The translations under genes and the position numbers were made by a program. Positions 31,693-42,136 of a stretch of DNA of 64,000 nt are shown here, piece by piece. The notes beneath the pieces were generated by a model, which saw only the letters and a list, made by a program, of their open reading frames with translations, made no database searches and was not told where the DNA came from. This stretch comes from Adiantum capillus-veneris (lineage: Eukaryota > Streptophyta > Polypodiopsida > Polypodiales > Pteridaceae). The stretch spans positions 12,930,978 to 12,994,977 of the forward strand of contig CM043961.1 in the NCBI GenBank assembly GCA_014529385.2. Direction: 5' to 3'. How positions within the stretch are numbered: position 1 is the first letter of the stretch; each line of letters begins with the position of its first letter.

Positions 31693-31980
31693 CTGGTGCA
31701 GGCAAGAGAGGCTAAGAGAGCAAGAGCATCACAATCCCTTCGTTCGGAATCCACGACCAGATGTCGAAGTTTTTCGTACAAGTTTCTGAATAGGTCTCCA
31801 AAGTGCAGTATACAGAGATTTACTGTACAAGTACAGTGGTTGTATGTACGCTTGATTGTGGACACTCGTTGAGTGTAGAAAGCGTTACAGGTACCACGAT
31901 AGCAGGTTCAACAGATTTGCAGGTTTTTGCAGATTTGCAGGTTTTTGCAGATTGCAGCTATTTTGTCTTAGGGCTTCAAG

Positions 31981-34900
31981 ATGTCTAACGGTTTCAGTCA
32001 GATTGTCACTGAGAAGCTTGAGAAAAATAACTACCCTGCATGGAAGTTCAGAATAACAAATTTCCTAAAAGGAAAAGGTTATTGGGACTATGTAGAAGGA
32101 GACAATGAAAAGGAACCAGAGATTCCCGAGGCAAATGCTACAGCAGAACAAAGGAAAGCTTTGAGGGACTGGCAACAAGGCCAGAGCAAAGTGATGTATT
32201 GGCTTTCTATGAGCATCACAGATGGCATGATGGGCTATCTACAAGATGCTGAAACCCCCGCCATTGCATGGAAAAACTTAGGTAGAGTGTTCGAGGTGAA
32301 CACCAAGGCCAGGAAGCTTCAACTAAAGTCGGAGATAAATCAAGTTAAGAGGAACAACCTCTCCATCAATGATTATGCCTTGAAGATCAAGAGTATCATT
32401 GAGGCTCTTGGATCTATTAAAGTCTCAGTGGAAGACGATGACATTGTCCGTGCATGCTTGGATGGTCTAGGAGATGAGTATGTACATTTCAGGTCTTCCA
32501 TGAATACAAGAGACGACATCCCCGTGTTCCAAGATTTGATTTCTATGCTTATTCTTGAGGAGAAGAACCTTGACACATATTCTTCTCATGGCAGAAATAA
32601 TTCTGAGCAGGCCTTCTATTCTAACTCCAATAAAGGTAGAGGTAGAGGTCGTGGTCGAGGCCCAAGGGGTTGTAGGGGCCAATTTCAAGAAGGCCAATCA
32701 AATCAAAACAATATAGGTGGCAGGGGAAACCAGTCTCAAGGCAGGGGGAGTCAAAGAGGTCGTGGTGCAGGATCAAGCAGGCAGCAACATACTGCAGATA
32801 GCAGAGAATGTTGGACTTGTGGTGAAAGAGGTCACATGTCACATGACTGTCCAAAGGGAAAAGCAAGTGGAAAGAGAGAACATGGCAACTATGCATCTAC
32901 TAGCAGAGATGCAGATGACAGCAAAAACGAGCGCATGTTTATTATGCAGCATGTAATGAATACAATGACTGCAGAGAATTCCACCCAAGATGATGTTTGG
33001 TATGTGGATTCAGGTGCCTCTAATCACATGAAGTTTCGTGGAGAGTGGTTTAGAGATATGCGCAAACCATATGTGTCAGGCTATGTGCAGACAGGAGATG
33101 ACACAGCTCACCCCATTGCTCATGTAGGGGACATACCTCTAAATACGAAGAGTGGCAAATCAAAGTACTTAGTAGATGTACTTCATGTCCCAAACATTAC
33201 AAAGAATCTTGTTTCTGTTGGACAAATGGTTGAGCAGGGTTTGCACGTTCGCTTCAATCCAAATGGATGTTATGTAGAAGATTTCCAGAATGGTTGTAAG
33301 CTGATCATAGAGGGAAAATGTGTGGGCAGAATGTTTACGCTGAATGTAGACATGTCTGAGGTAAAAGATGCATTATTTGCACAGGGCACAAGTGTTGTGG
33401 CTGATGTTGACATTTGGCACAAACGGATTGGCCATGTCAATGAGCAGAGATTGCGCAGCATGCAATCAAAATAGATTGTAAAAGGTTTGCCCAAATTCAA
33501 GGTCGATGGTATGCATAAAGTGTGTGCAGCATGCCAGTTTGGAAAACAGTCAAAGGGCTCATTTCCACATGAGCGCAATGTATGTAAAAAGCCACTTGAG
33601 GTGGTGCACACAGATGTTTGGGGTCCAACCGATACTGCAAGTATACATGGTTGCAAGTATTATGTCTCTTTCATTGATGACCATACAAGGAAAGTATGGG
33701 TCTACTTCATGCGTAACAAAAGTGAAGTGTTTGGTCACTTTCAGGACTTCAAAATCATGATTGAGAAGGAGACAGATATGCAAATCAAGACATTGAGGTC
33801 AGATGGAGGGGGAGAGTACTTCTCCAATGATTTTTCAGATTTTCTGCGAATGCATGGTATACGCAGGCAGTTTACATGCAGATATACTCCACAGCAGAAT
33901 GGGGTCGCTGAAAGGAAAAACACGCACATTGCAGAGGTTGCACGTGCATTGATGAATGAGAAGAACATGCCTCATCATTTCTGGACTGAAGCTGTAAATA
34001 CAGCTGTGTACATTATGAACAGGACACCTACAGCTGCGGTGCATGATGTAACGCCTGAGGAAAAGTTTACAGGTACAAAGCCTGATTTGGCACACTTGAA
34101 AGTGTTTGGCTGCATAGCTTACGTGCATGTACCAGATGAGTTGCGTAGGAAATTGGATCCTAAAGCAGAGAAATGTATTCTTGTGGGATATTCCCTTGAA
34201 CAAAAGGGGTATAGGTGCTACAATCCTACTACACGAGAATTACGAGTGAGCAGAGATGTAGTCTTTGATGAGATGAGCAGCTGGTACATTAATGCACATG
34301 GCACTATTGGGACTGATGTAAAAGATGATGTGGTTGTACAAAATGTGAGGCCACAGTCACAGGTTTTGAGTGGACCACAAGAGTCCTCTTCTCGTGGCTC
34401 TGTTGAGAAGCCATGGAATGGTAGACTACGTACGCAGGTTACTCCACTAGCAGGTATAGGGAATGTATTACGAAAAGGAAAGGAAAAGGTTGATGAACCT
34501 CCCTTTATGGCTGATGCATCATCAGGTTTTTCACATGTAGACATGGATTCAGATGGTTCTGAACAAAGTCTTCATGAGGAATTTGGAATTCCGGCTGTCA
34601 GGACACCTGGTGTAAGGAAAGTACAAGAAGATGCTAGAGGGCAAAGGAGTGACCCACGACCGCGCAGATCTAACAGAGTCAGAAATCCAGTTCAAAAATT
34701 GACTTATGATGGATATCTAGCGCATCACCAAGCCTACATGGCTAAGGTGATACAGGATGTGGAGCCCACATGTTTTGAGGATGCAGTTGGAAATGTGCAT
34801 TGGGATGATGCAATGAATGAAGAGATGGATGTATTGGAAGCAAACGACACATGGGAGTTGGTGCCATTGCCAAGTGGCAAGAAATCTATTGGTTGTAAAT

Positions 34901-36252
34901 GGGTGTATAAAACCAAGCATAAGGCTGATGGTAACATTGAGCGTCACAAGGCAAGGCTGGTCGCAAAGGGTTATGCACAGACGTATGGCATAGACTATGA
35001 GGAGACCTTTGCTCCAGTGGCAAAGATGACGACTGTGAGAGCTATCATAGCAGTGGCTGCATCTAGAGGATGGATTATGCATCAAATGGATGTAAAGAAT
35101 GCCTTCTTGAATGGTGAGTTGCAAGAGGAAGTGTATATGGATCAGCCACCTGGTTATGTCGATCCAGGTTACCCAGATTATGTATGCAGACTTCTCAAAG
35201 CTTTGTATGGTTTGAAGCAGGGCTCTAGAGCATGGTATGACAGAATTTCCAAGTATCTTGTCAGTATTGGGTTTAGGAGAGCTCATGCTGATCATTCACT
35301 CTATGTACGTGAGAGTGATGTGGGGATTGTGGTCATTATCATATATGTAGATGATCTTATTATTGTGGGTGACAATGCTATGGAGATTGACCATGTGAAG
35401 GGTCTTCTCAAATAGGAGTTTGAAATGAAAGATTTGGGCGAGTTGCGCTACTTTCTTGGCATTGAGGTGATCAGGACTCCAGAGGGTGTATGGCTGTCAC
35501 AGAGACAATATGCTTTGGACATGTTGTCAAAGTATGGTATGGCTGATTGTAAGCCAATTTCTATTCCCTTGGATGTGAATGCAAAGCTGAGTGCAGAGAA
35601 GGGTGATGTTGTTGAGGATGTCAAGATGTACAGGAAGATTGTGGGTAGTCGAATCTACTTGACTATCACGAGGCCAGACTTGAGCTACACAGTAGGCTTG
35701 GAGAGTCAGTTCATGCAGCTTCCGAGGAAGCCACATTTGGATGGAGTACGACGCACACTTCGGTATGTGCAAGTGACTCTTGACTACGCATTGTTCTATG
35801 CAGCAGATGCACCATTAGCATTGTATGGGTATACAAATGCAGATTGGGCAGGTAGCATTGTTGATAGGAGATCTAGGAGTGGCTTCATGTTCTCTTTTGG
35901 GAGTGCTGCTGTTACTTGGAGCAGCAAAAAGTAGCCTACGGTTGCTTTATCGAGCACAGAGGCCGAGTACAGAGGTGCAGCAATTGCGGCGTGCGAGGTA
36001 GCTTGGCTACGCACATTACTTGAGGACTTGGGAGTGCACGTGGACCAGTAGATTGTCATCCATTGTGACAACCTCAGCAGCATGCAGTTGGCTAGGAACC
36101 CAGTGTTCCATGCCAGGACCAAGCACATAGAGGTCCATTACCACTACGTTCGAGAGCGAGTGTTGGTGGGCGACATCGACTTGGTCTACGTCAGCACAGA
36201 GGAGCAGATAGCGGATATCTTTACCAAGGCCCTCGGAGCTGAGAAGCTTTGA
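31981..36252 (+). pseudogene. copia Gag-Pol polyprotein with four in-frame TAG codons
   Basis: One frame of 1,423 codons runs from ATG 31981 to TGA 36250. The order is Gag with knuckle CWTCGERGHMSHDC (32809-32850), protease VWYVDSGASNHM (Asp at 33007), GAG-pre-integrase, and integrase (FIDDHTRKVW, TLRSDGGGEY, TPQQNGVAERKN). Then come RT (KARLVAKGYAQTYGIDYEET, YVDD at 35344-35355) and RNase H (VIHCDNLSSMQLARNP, ADIFTKALG). All catalytic boxes look intact. TAG codons lie at 33472, 35413, 35932 and 36049. In WSSKK-stop-PTVA and LLK-stop-EFEMKDLG the family normally has Gln or a similar residue, so CAG-to-TAG is the simple reading. No frameshift is present. Confidence 0.93.
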
Positions 36253-36293
36253 CATTTTCGGACTATCCTTGGACTTTGCGACATGCAGAGCTC

Positions 36294-36302
36294 AAGGGGG
36301 AG
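36294..36302 (+). promoter_or_regulatory. Polypurine tract of copia element 1
   Basis: AAGGGGGAG lies directly before the 3' LTR start TGTTGAG. It is the expected plus-strand primer position. Confidence 0.88.
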
Positions 36303-36623
36303 TGTTGAGATGTCGAGCTCTACATCTTGAGCTGGCATCCACTACGGGTCTTGGCCGCTTACGACATTTACTCATTGGCGCGTTAGGTGACTGACATGGA
36401 GGATCTCTGCAAGTGATTCTACAGCTGGACTACACTTATAGTGCCAGCCTAGTACGCTTCTAGCGAGTTCACACTTAGTGACCGCATGTACATATGTGCT
36501 ACTTTTCAGTTTTAGCACTTAGTCATTTTGTACTCTCTTTTCTGTGCGAAGAAGAAGAAGCTTTCCATCTCTGTGTGGTGTGTGCTTGTCTTGTGTAGCT
36601 CTCTTGCATCCTCTTTCTTTACA
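36303..36623 (+). repeat. 3' LTR of copia element 1
   Basis: Same length (321 bp) and termini (TGTTGAG...CTTTACA) as the 5' LTR, with about 13 substitutions, eight of them transitions. It is followed by the target-site copy CTATC and then by the resumed host exon. Confidence 0.95.
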
Positions 36624-36746
36624 CTATCAATATTGGGCTTGCATGATGACCCAGTTTGGGAGTGTGCTACATAAAAGACAATGTAATAATACTCAATATT
36701 AAGTTATGTGAACATTCAAAGAGAAGAATGTTCCACAGAATATTAC

Positions 36747-37251
36747 CAATTCCATTAGCAGGAGATCCAAAGATGCCTTCCATTGGATCTTTCTCTGCAA
36801 TTACATGGAGAAAAGAAACAAAATGGTCAAGAAATGAATCTACAATCATCTTCATATCATAAGGTATAAAAACATCGATTACCTGTATACCAACATGCTC
36901 ATCCATGTTTGCCTCTCCAGGTGCCAGCAGCTTCAAAGCATCTTTTAAAGGCTCCTCACATCCATGAAATAGACACTGGCCGGCAGACTTACAGGCAGTT
37001 ACAAAACAAAGTGGGTGATATGGATGCTGACACCGGAGCATGTAGACACCGGTAACAACAGTCTGCATGATAGACATCCCACAAGCAACACAATCACCTA
37101 ACTGCACACAGCTATTGTCCGATCCCAAATGAACAGGCGGCCTGACAGGAAGGATAGGCATTCTTGACTTGAACAAATTAATAATCGTTTCCACAAATCG
37201 AAGATGCCCTGTCGCCACTTCTACTTCCCATAACAAAGTGTCATGCTGACC
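36747..37251 (-). CDS. RING-like zinc-cluster exon of the 30.9-40.1 kb gene
   Basis: An exon open over its whole length, with acceptor TTTTTTACAG at 37252 and donor GTAATA at 36746. It starts GQHDTLLWEVEVATGHLRFV. Residues about 50-105 contain C-x2-C (CVAC), C-x-H-x-Y-H-x2-C (CQHPYHPLC), then C-x5-C spacing (CKSAGQC) and a further Cys, compatible with a RING/treble-clef zinc fold. It continues with VIDVFIPYDMKMIVDSFLDH. The ubiquitin-ligase role of true RING domains cannot be claimed from this alone. Confidence 0.5.
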
Positions 37252-38466
37252 CTGTAAAAAAATAGCACTGCGTACTTTATAAAACAGTATAAGTGTTTGT
37301 GCATTACTTTCAAGAGTCTTCATCACTTTATGTGGTACCACTTAAGAGTGTTATATAAACACATTTAAGTGGTCTTTTACCATATAAAATGGTCTCTAAC
37401 CATTTTTTCCTAATTAGAGTTTAACCACTTTTAAGTAATATCAACTACTACTAGGTGAATCAATCAAGCTTACATACCTGTAACTGTGCTGCCTCTTAAC
37501 CTAGGTTATCGAGATTGTGCACTTCAATATCAAGTCCCATGTCTTTGAGAGCCTCCTTTCTGATTTGAATCAAGGTCTCAAGCTTTGCCATTGCTTCCTC
37601 GTTTGGTACAAGCCCAGCCTTATGCAACTTGAGTTCCTCCATATCCTTGTTCATTCTCTCTACGATCTTGGCGGCGCCTCGCATCAAACCAACCTGCTCA
37701 TCTCTCTTTGTCTTTGATTGATCTAAAGTAATTTTTATTGCTTCAAGACATTGCTGCTTCTCTTTTAACTTTTCAGCAGCATTAGCCTTCATGTTAGAAA
37801 TAGCTGCTACATCAGCCGTTGACGCAGAAAATGTAGTCGAGGAAACATTTGACATTCCAAATGTTCCCATTGAGCCAAAGGCCCGCTTCTTTAGAAATTC
37901 CTCCTTAGCCTGCCCTAAAAATTGATGTCCACCTAAGTATGTCTGCCAGTCAAAGCCTGTGCTAGTACTGTCAGTGTAATTAGGCATATTTTTTGCATTA
38001 AATTTCCACTCGCTTCCAAGACATGGACCGTTTGTGGACCTCCATTTCTCCAATTTCCTATTTAAAGTTTTCTGTTGGCGTAACATTTTGATAACACCTT
38101 CAGTATACACAGCCCATGCAACTAAACCTTCAGAATCTTCAGTGGCCTTGCACTTCTGCCAAGTAAATCCATGTGCAAAATGCATGCCTACCTCGTTGTT
38201 TGGGGGAGCTCCCTGATATACTTTGTGGTATAGCAGGAGACATTCTTCATACATTTCAGGCCTCAGCCCCTTTAAATGCATCTTCTCCTTTTGGTGGCAC
38301 TTGTAAAGACATACACTAAGCCACTCCTCATGTGAGAAATCATCATCACATAGGAGCTTCGGATCCTGGCCAACCAAGCATAGCCCATATTCGGTATGAA
38401 AATCTTCCTTGGTGAAGCAAAATTTTGTTTGAGTGGGTAAGGCCACTCGTGGTACTGTCCACCTCC

Positions 38467-39956
38467 CTGTAAAAACATATAAGAATGCATGTTAGTATGT
38501 AATGAGCCATAATTAAACTTGTTTTATCAACAATAAGAAGTGGTTGAAATGATTTCTGCACCATTCTCAGTGGTACTGCAAAATTTTTAAGTGGTAGTGT
38601 ACCACTAAATGGTTCTCAACCACTTAAAACTGGTTACGTAACACTAAAAAGTCCTGCTACACCACTATTTTCTAGTGATACATCCCCTTTTGGAGTTTCT
38701 TCACCACTTTAAAGTGGTGCTCCAACACATAAAAGTGGACTGAACCACTGTTCAGTTGTGCTACACCGATGTGAATTGTTGTACATAACTTAAAACTGGT
38801 GCTACACTCCTAAAAAGTGGTGCTTCACCAATAGAATGTGGTATCTCCTTGTAAAGCTTCATCACTTAAAAGCACTTAACCACCACTTTTAGCAAAGATG
38901 CAGAAATAACAATTATTGCACTTTTGTAAAGCATCACTAAAAAGTGGTTCTACAGCACTGAAAGTGGTTGACCATCACGCACCGCCACTTAAATGTGATT
39001 TGAACCACAAAAAGTGGTGACCACCACTTTATTGGTGTTTACCACTTTATACCAAATAACGTTCAGGTTAAGAAGCACCACTTTTCAGTGGTCCTACACA
39101 CTTTTAAGGTACCGAATAACGTTCTAGTTAAGGAGCACCACTTTATAGTGATGTTCACCACTTTATAGTGGTCTTCACCACTATAAACACCACTTAAATG
39201 TGATTTGAACCACAAAAAGCGATGAGCACCACTTTATTGGTGTTTACCACTTTAAACCAAATAACGTTCAGGTTAAAAAGCACCACTTTTCAGTGGTTTT
39301 ACACACTTTTAAGGTACCGAATAACGTTCTAGTTAAGAAGCACCACTTTATAGTTGTGTTTACCACTAGAAAGTGGTGCTTCTTAACTAGAACGTTATTC
39401 GGTACCTTAAAAGTATGTAAAACCACTGAAAAGTGGTGCACCATCGTGATGCTTCGCTTAAAAGTGATGCTTCACCACAAAATAGTAAGGGTTTTCCACT
39501 GAAAAGTGATGCACCCATTGTATCACCAGTTTTTACTAGAACCTTACCTCTTTTTAGTGCTGCCCAGCACTTTAAAGTGGTCCAGTATCACTTTTAAGAG
39601 ATGGTGCACCATATTAGCATAACTATGTAGTGATGCAACCATGGTTTCCGCCCAACTTTAAAGGGTGCTGCAGGTGCACCACTTCAACACAGCCTATCAG
39701 TGGTGATGTACCCATAAAAAGTGGGGTTCACCCACTTGATATTTACTAGTGGTGTGCACACTACTTTTTCCTAATAAAGCAACACTTTAATTGAATCCAT
39801 GGGGGAAATACCTGCATCTAACCTGCTGAACATTTTGCTTCTTAGGTGTACCCTTGGGGGACTCATAAGTTCTTTTTGTAGCATGCATGTGCAAAAAATT
39901 CAGAAATTTTACAAGACATAAAACCAATTTTAGAAATGCATGCATGATGCATCTAA
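38467..39956. repeat. Intron of the minus-strand gene filled with AGTGGT words
   Basis: Dense AAGTGGT/ACCACTT words as in the transposase intron, including a 200-bp direct duplication (GTACCGAATAACGTTCTAGT block at about 39110 and 39314) and a long foldback described separately. The small exon at about 39820-39880 (TYESPKGTPKKQN) lies near its upstream end. No other coding sequence seen. Confidence 0.75.
39280..39439. repeat. Foldback: about 72-bp inverted repeat
   Basis: Left arm 39280-39351 and right arm 39369-39439 are reverse complements with two or three mismatches. They run from GCACCACTTTTCAGTGG through GGTACCGAATAACGTTCTAG to AAGCACCACTTT. The loop is about 17 nt. Transcribed, it would form a long hairpin. 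Confidence 0.9.
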
Positions 39957-40311
39957 CCTGTTTTGATAGGTGACTTCTGCATAGAGCTCTTTCCCTTCCT
40001 AGGTGTACCCTTGTCAGAGTCTTAAGGTCCTTTTGTAGCCTGGTTCTTCATCCTGAAAAAATCACAAATGCCACATAGATATAAGATCAATAGTTAAATG
40101 CATTCATGCTTGAACCTGCATGATGCATTCGTATAAGCATGCACACACAGTTGATAAAATCTGCATTCATGCTTCAAGCTGCATGATTCATTCTTATAAA
40201 GCATTCACAAGGGTGATCAATTAGATGTGCACAATGCATATACATTCCAGAAATAAATTCTAAACTTACACATGCATCATTAATAGTTACAATCCATGAT
40301 TATCTTGCCAC

Positions 40312-40403
40312 CCAACAGAGGGCAGACCATATCGCCAGGGGTTGAACCTGGGTCCTTACGCACCCACCCATTCACTTTAACCACTAGGCCAAGCCCCCTT
40401 TGG
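40312..40403 (-). mobile_element. tRNA-derived SINE, 92 bp, with 12-bp target duplications
   Basis: On the minus strand a GGGGGCTTGGCCTAGTGG start contains a perfect pol III A box (TGGCCTAGTGG, 40381-40391) and, 33 bp on, a B box (GGTTCAACCCC, 40338-40348). The unit is framed by identical 12-bp direct repeats TTATCTTGCCAC at 40300-40311 and 40404-40415. There is no A-rich tail; the 3' end reads CTGCCCTCTGTTGGG. A true tRNA is excluded because no cloverleaf can be drawn. Such elements are moved by LINE enzymes. Confidence 0.88.
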
Positions 40404-40415
40404 TTATCTTGCCAC

Positions 40416-41353
40416 ACATTCAGAGACAAGCATACAACGCTTCTACATCTGCATGAAGCATGTTAAAACATGGATCAATGCTACCTGGAAATGCTACCTA
40501 GGAAAACCAGCCACATTCAAATTCAACCAACATTGAGATAGAATGCTTCAAGCTACATGATGACACATACCTGTTGCTGCTGCAGGGGATTTTTACTGAA
40601 GTTGATGACCAGCCCAGCAAAAAGTACTCCTCCTGAATTTGCTTGCTGGTATTGTGATGTTGCTGCTTGTTGCTTCGGCTAGCAGAGAAACGCAAAGGAA
40701 GGAGGAAAGAGGGAATCAGAAACCTGAATGGCGCTGGCAAGACAGAGAGAGGGGGGAGGAACGAGCGAGACAGAGTGGGAGGGACAAGACTCAAGAGAAT
40801 ATTTGCATTAAGTGCTTGAACGTACCTTGAGGTGATCATTAATGAGTAAGCGCCATTCTTACACGTCAAATTTTACACCTTTTTTTCCATAAATTTTGAA
40901 TTTAATCCCACTGTTTCAAACGCCTAAACCACCCATTTTCTCAACCCCAAAAACCATATACTATATAGTGGCAAAAGCGGTTCACCTATACATGCTTTCA
41001 CCCAGCCATGGAAAATGTATGCACCTGATGTGAAAACTGCCCAAAATGAGGAGAAATTGAGTGAGACTAGCACGTGTTATATAGCACAACATGTAGACTG
41101 TATAGGACCTATTATGCAAAAAATGGCACTGACAAAATTTTACACAAAATGACAAAATTGCCTGTGCAGACCTACCTGTAGTGGAAATGGAGGCCAAAAT
41201 GAGCCCGAATCAGAAATCTGAGCAGACTAAGCTCTACGAGCTTACCCGAAATTTTGTCGACCTTCAAACGCTCGCCAAAGCTCACAGAAATCAGAGAAAG
41301 TGAGCATGTGTATGCTGGAGTTGTTGGTGGCTAAGCCTGGGAGGACGGCACTT
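40416..41353. other. Spacer without recognised gene
   Basis: 40498-40869 (minus) is a frame without a known domain. 40680-40790 is purine-rich. 40870-41240 is AT-rich. This is the upstream side of the minus-strand gene starting at 40051, so its promoter and leader may lie here. Nothing else supported. Confidence 0.4.
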
Positions 41354-41480
41354 GCTCTGATACCAATTGTTGGAATTAGGGTTGCAAAGAAACGCACACA
41401 ACTTGGAGAAGATGAAGGAAGCTCAAGGTACACAAATGAGAGTGTGTTACTTAGTGTGCAAATGGAAAGATAGATAGCCA
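41354..41480 (-). mobile_element. LTR-retrotransposon boundary relic (LTR end plus primer site)
   Basis: On the minus strand the sequence ...CCAACAATTGGTATCAGAGC is the canonical junction of an LTR end (TGTTGG inverted, from 41368) with an initiator tRNA-Met primer site (TGGTATCAGAGC, 41354-41365, perfect). No gag or pol follows on the minus side, so this is a remnant. The other LTR end was not found. Confidence 0.6.
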
Positions 41481-41481
41481 T

Positions 41482-41542
41482 GCAAGAGAGAGCATTGTGG
41501 CAAGGAAGATTTGTCTTCACTGGATGCAAAGGAATGGCCTTC

Positions 41543-41604
<62 letters not shown>

Positions 41605-41970
41605 AGTGTGGCAAGGAAGCTTTCCGTTGTTATCAACAAATGCAAAGGAATGGCCTTCCTTCAAATGTGGCAAGGAAGCTCTGTGCTATTTTCGAATCTG
41701 TTTTTAGCGGATTTGAAGGAATGGCCGAGTCTTCAAATGTGTTCATCTATGCTTGGATGTATGGAAGCCATTCGATAGGTGAGAGAAGTCATGACAGGAT
41801 GAGGGGTTGTTGGAGAAACATAATGTGCTTGACAATGTGTTGGTTGATCTATATGCGAAATCTATTTACTCTATTACACATAGCCATATTCAGAGAAGCT
41901 CACATGGTTGCAAATAAAAAGAAACTTTGGGGAAGTTGCAAGAGGGAGAGGGTCATCAGCGTGAGCTAGG
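41482..41970 (+). pseudogene. PPR-gene relic A, interrupted by (GA)n
   Basis: Frames give CYQQMQRNGLPSN (cf. the PPR 'a..lF.eMq..Gv.Pn' helix), then ESSNVFIYA, then GERSHDRM, and in a shifted frame LDNVLVDLYAKSIY (cf. 'lVdmYaKcG'). A (GA)n tract at 41548-41602 splits it. The same sequence recurs at 48.67-49.18 kb. PPR proteins act in organelle RNA processing and form very large families in land plants; this one is non-functional. Confidence 0.6.
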
Positions 41971-42073
41971 GGAAGTCAACAGGGGCTGGTGCAACAAAAG
42001 GTGAACAAGTGGGGACATCTGGACATTACACAAAGAGAGAGAGGCAGCAATGTACTCTGTGAGAGAGAGAGAG

Positions 42074-42105
<32 letters not shown>

Positions 42106-42136
42106 TTTATTATCGTCCTCGGAGGTCAAATATGAC

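Larger units (their letters stand above)
31360..36623 (+). mobile_element. Ty1/copia retrotransposon, complete, inserted in an exon
   Basis: Complete element with two 321-bp LTRs (31360-31680 and 36303-36623). The flanking 5-bp target sites CTATT and CTATC differ at one base. By eye the LTRs differ at about 13 positions (about 96% identity), so the insertion is not recent. The polyprotein frame is intact across 4.3 kb except for four in-frame TAG codons and has no frameshift. It interrupts an exon of the minus-strand gene; joining the flanks restores the frame PNID|SMCGGCG. Confidence 0.96.
30868..40051 (-). pseudogene. Multi-exon gene with coiled coil, RING-like finger and Lys-rich tail, broken by a copia insertion
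   Basis: Exons read on the minus strand: about 40051-39957 (MKNQATKGP...), about 39880-39820, 38466-37478, 37251-36747, 36666-36624, then after the copia insertion 31359-30868. Junctions have GT/AG and compatible phases (for example NGI|AHSQTG). The big exon has FDWQTYLGGHQFLG and a coiled-coil-like stretch (AAEKLKEKQQCLEAIKITLD onward). The next has a RING-like C/H cluster: CVACGM, then CQHPYHPLC, then CLFHGC. The tail is Lys/Pro/Ser-rich with GRRKKRSN and PKKKAKV-type nuclear signals. Nonsense: TAA near 40022 and at 37496, TGA at 30970, each where one C-to-T change restores sense. Function unknown; a nuclear protein is likely. Confidence 0.6.

Noticed and set aside
33506-34544. Antisense frames inside the copia element
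   Set aside because: Shadows of the polyprotein frame, without their own motifs.
40312-40403. Functional tRNA gene
   Set aside because: A and B boxes are present but no acceptor or anticodon stems pair, and 12-bp target duplications flank the unit, so it is a SINE.
22686-40960. Confirmed terminal inverted repeats of a giant element
   Set aside because: The similarity between the two ends is short and gapped; it cannot be told from chance without other copies.
41242-41480. Gag start downstream of the primer-site relic
   Set aside because: The minus-strand frame contains no Gag motif; only the LTR/primer junction is supported.
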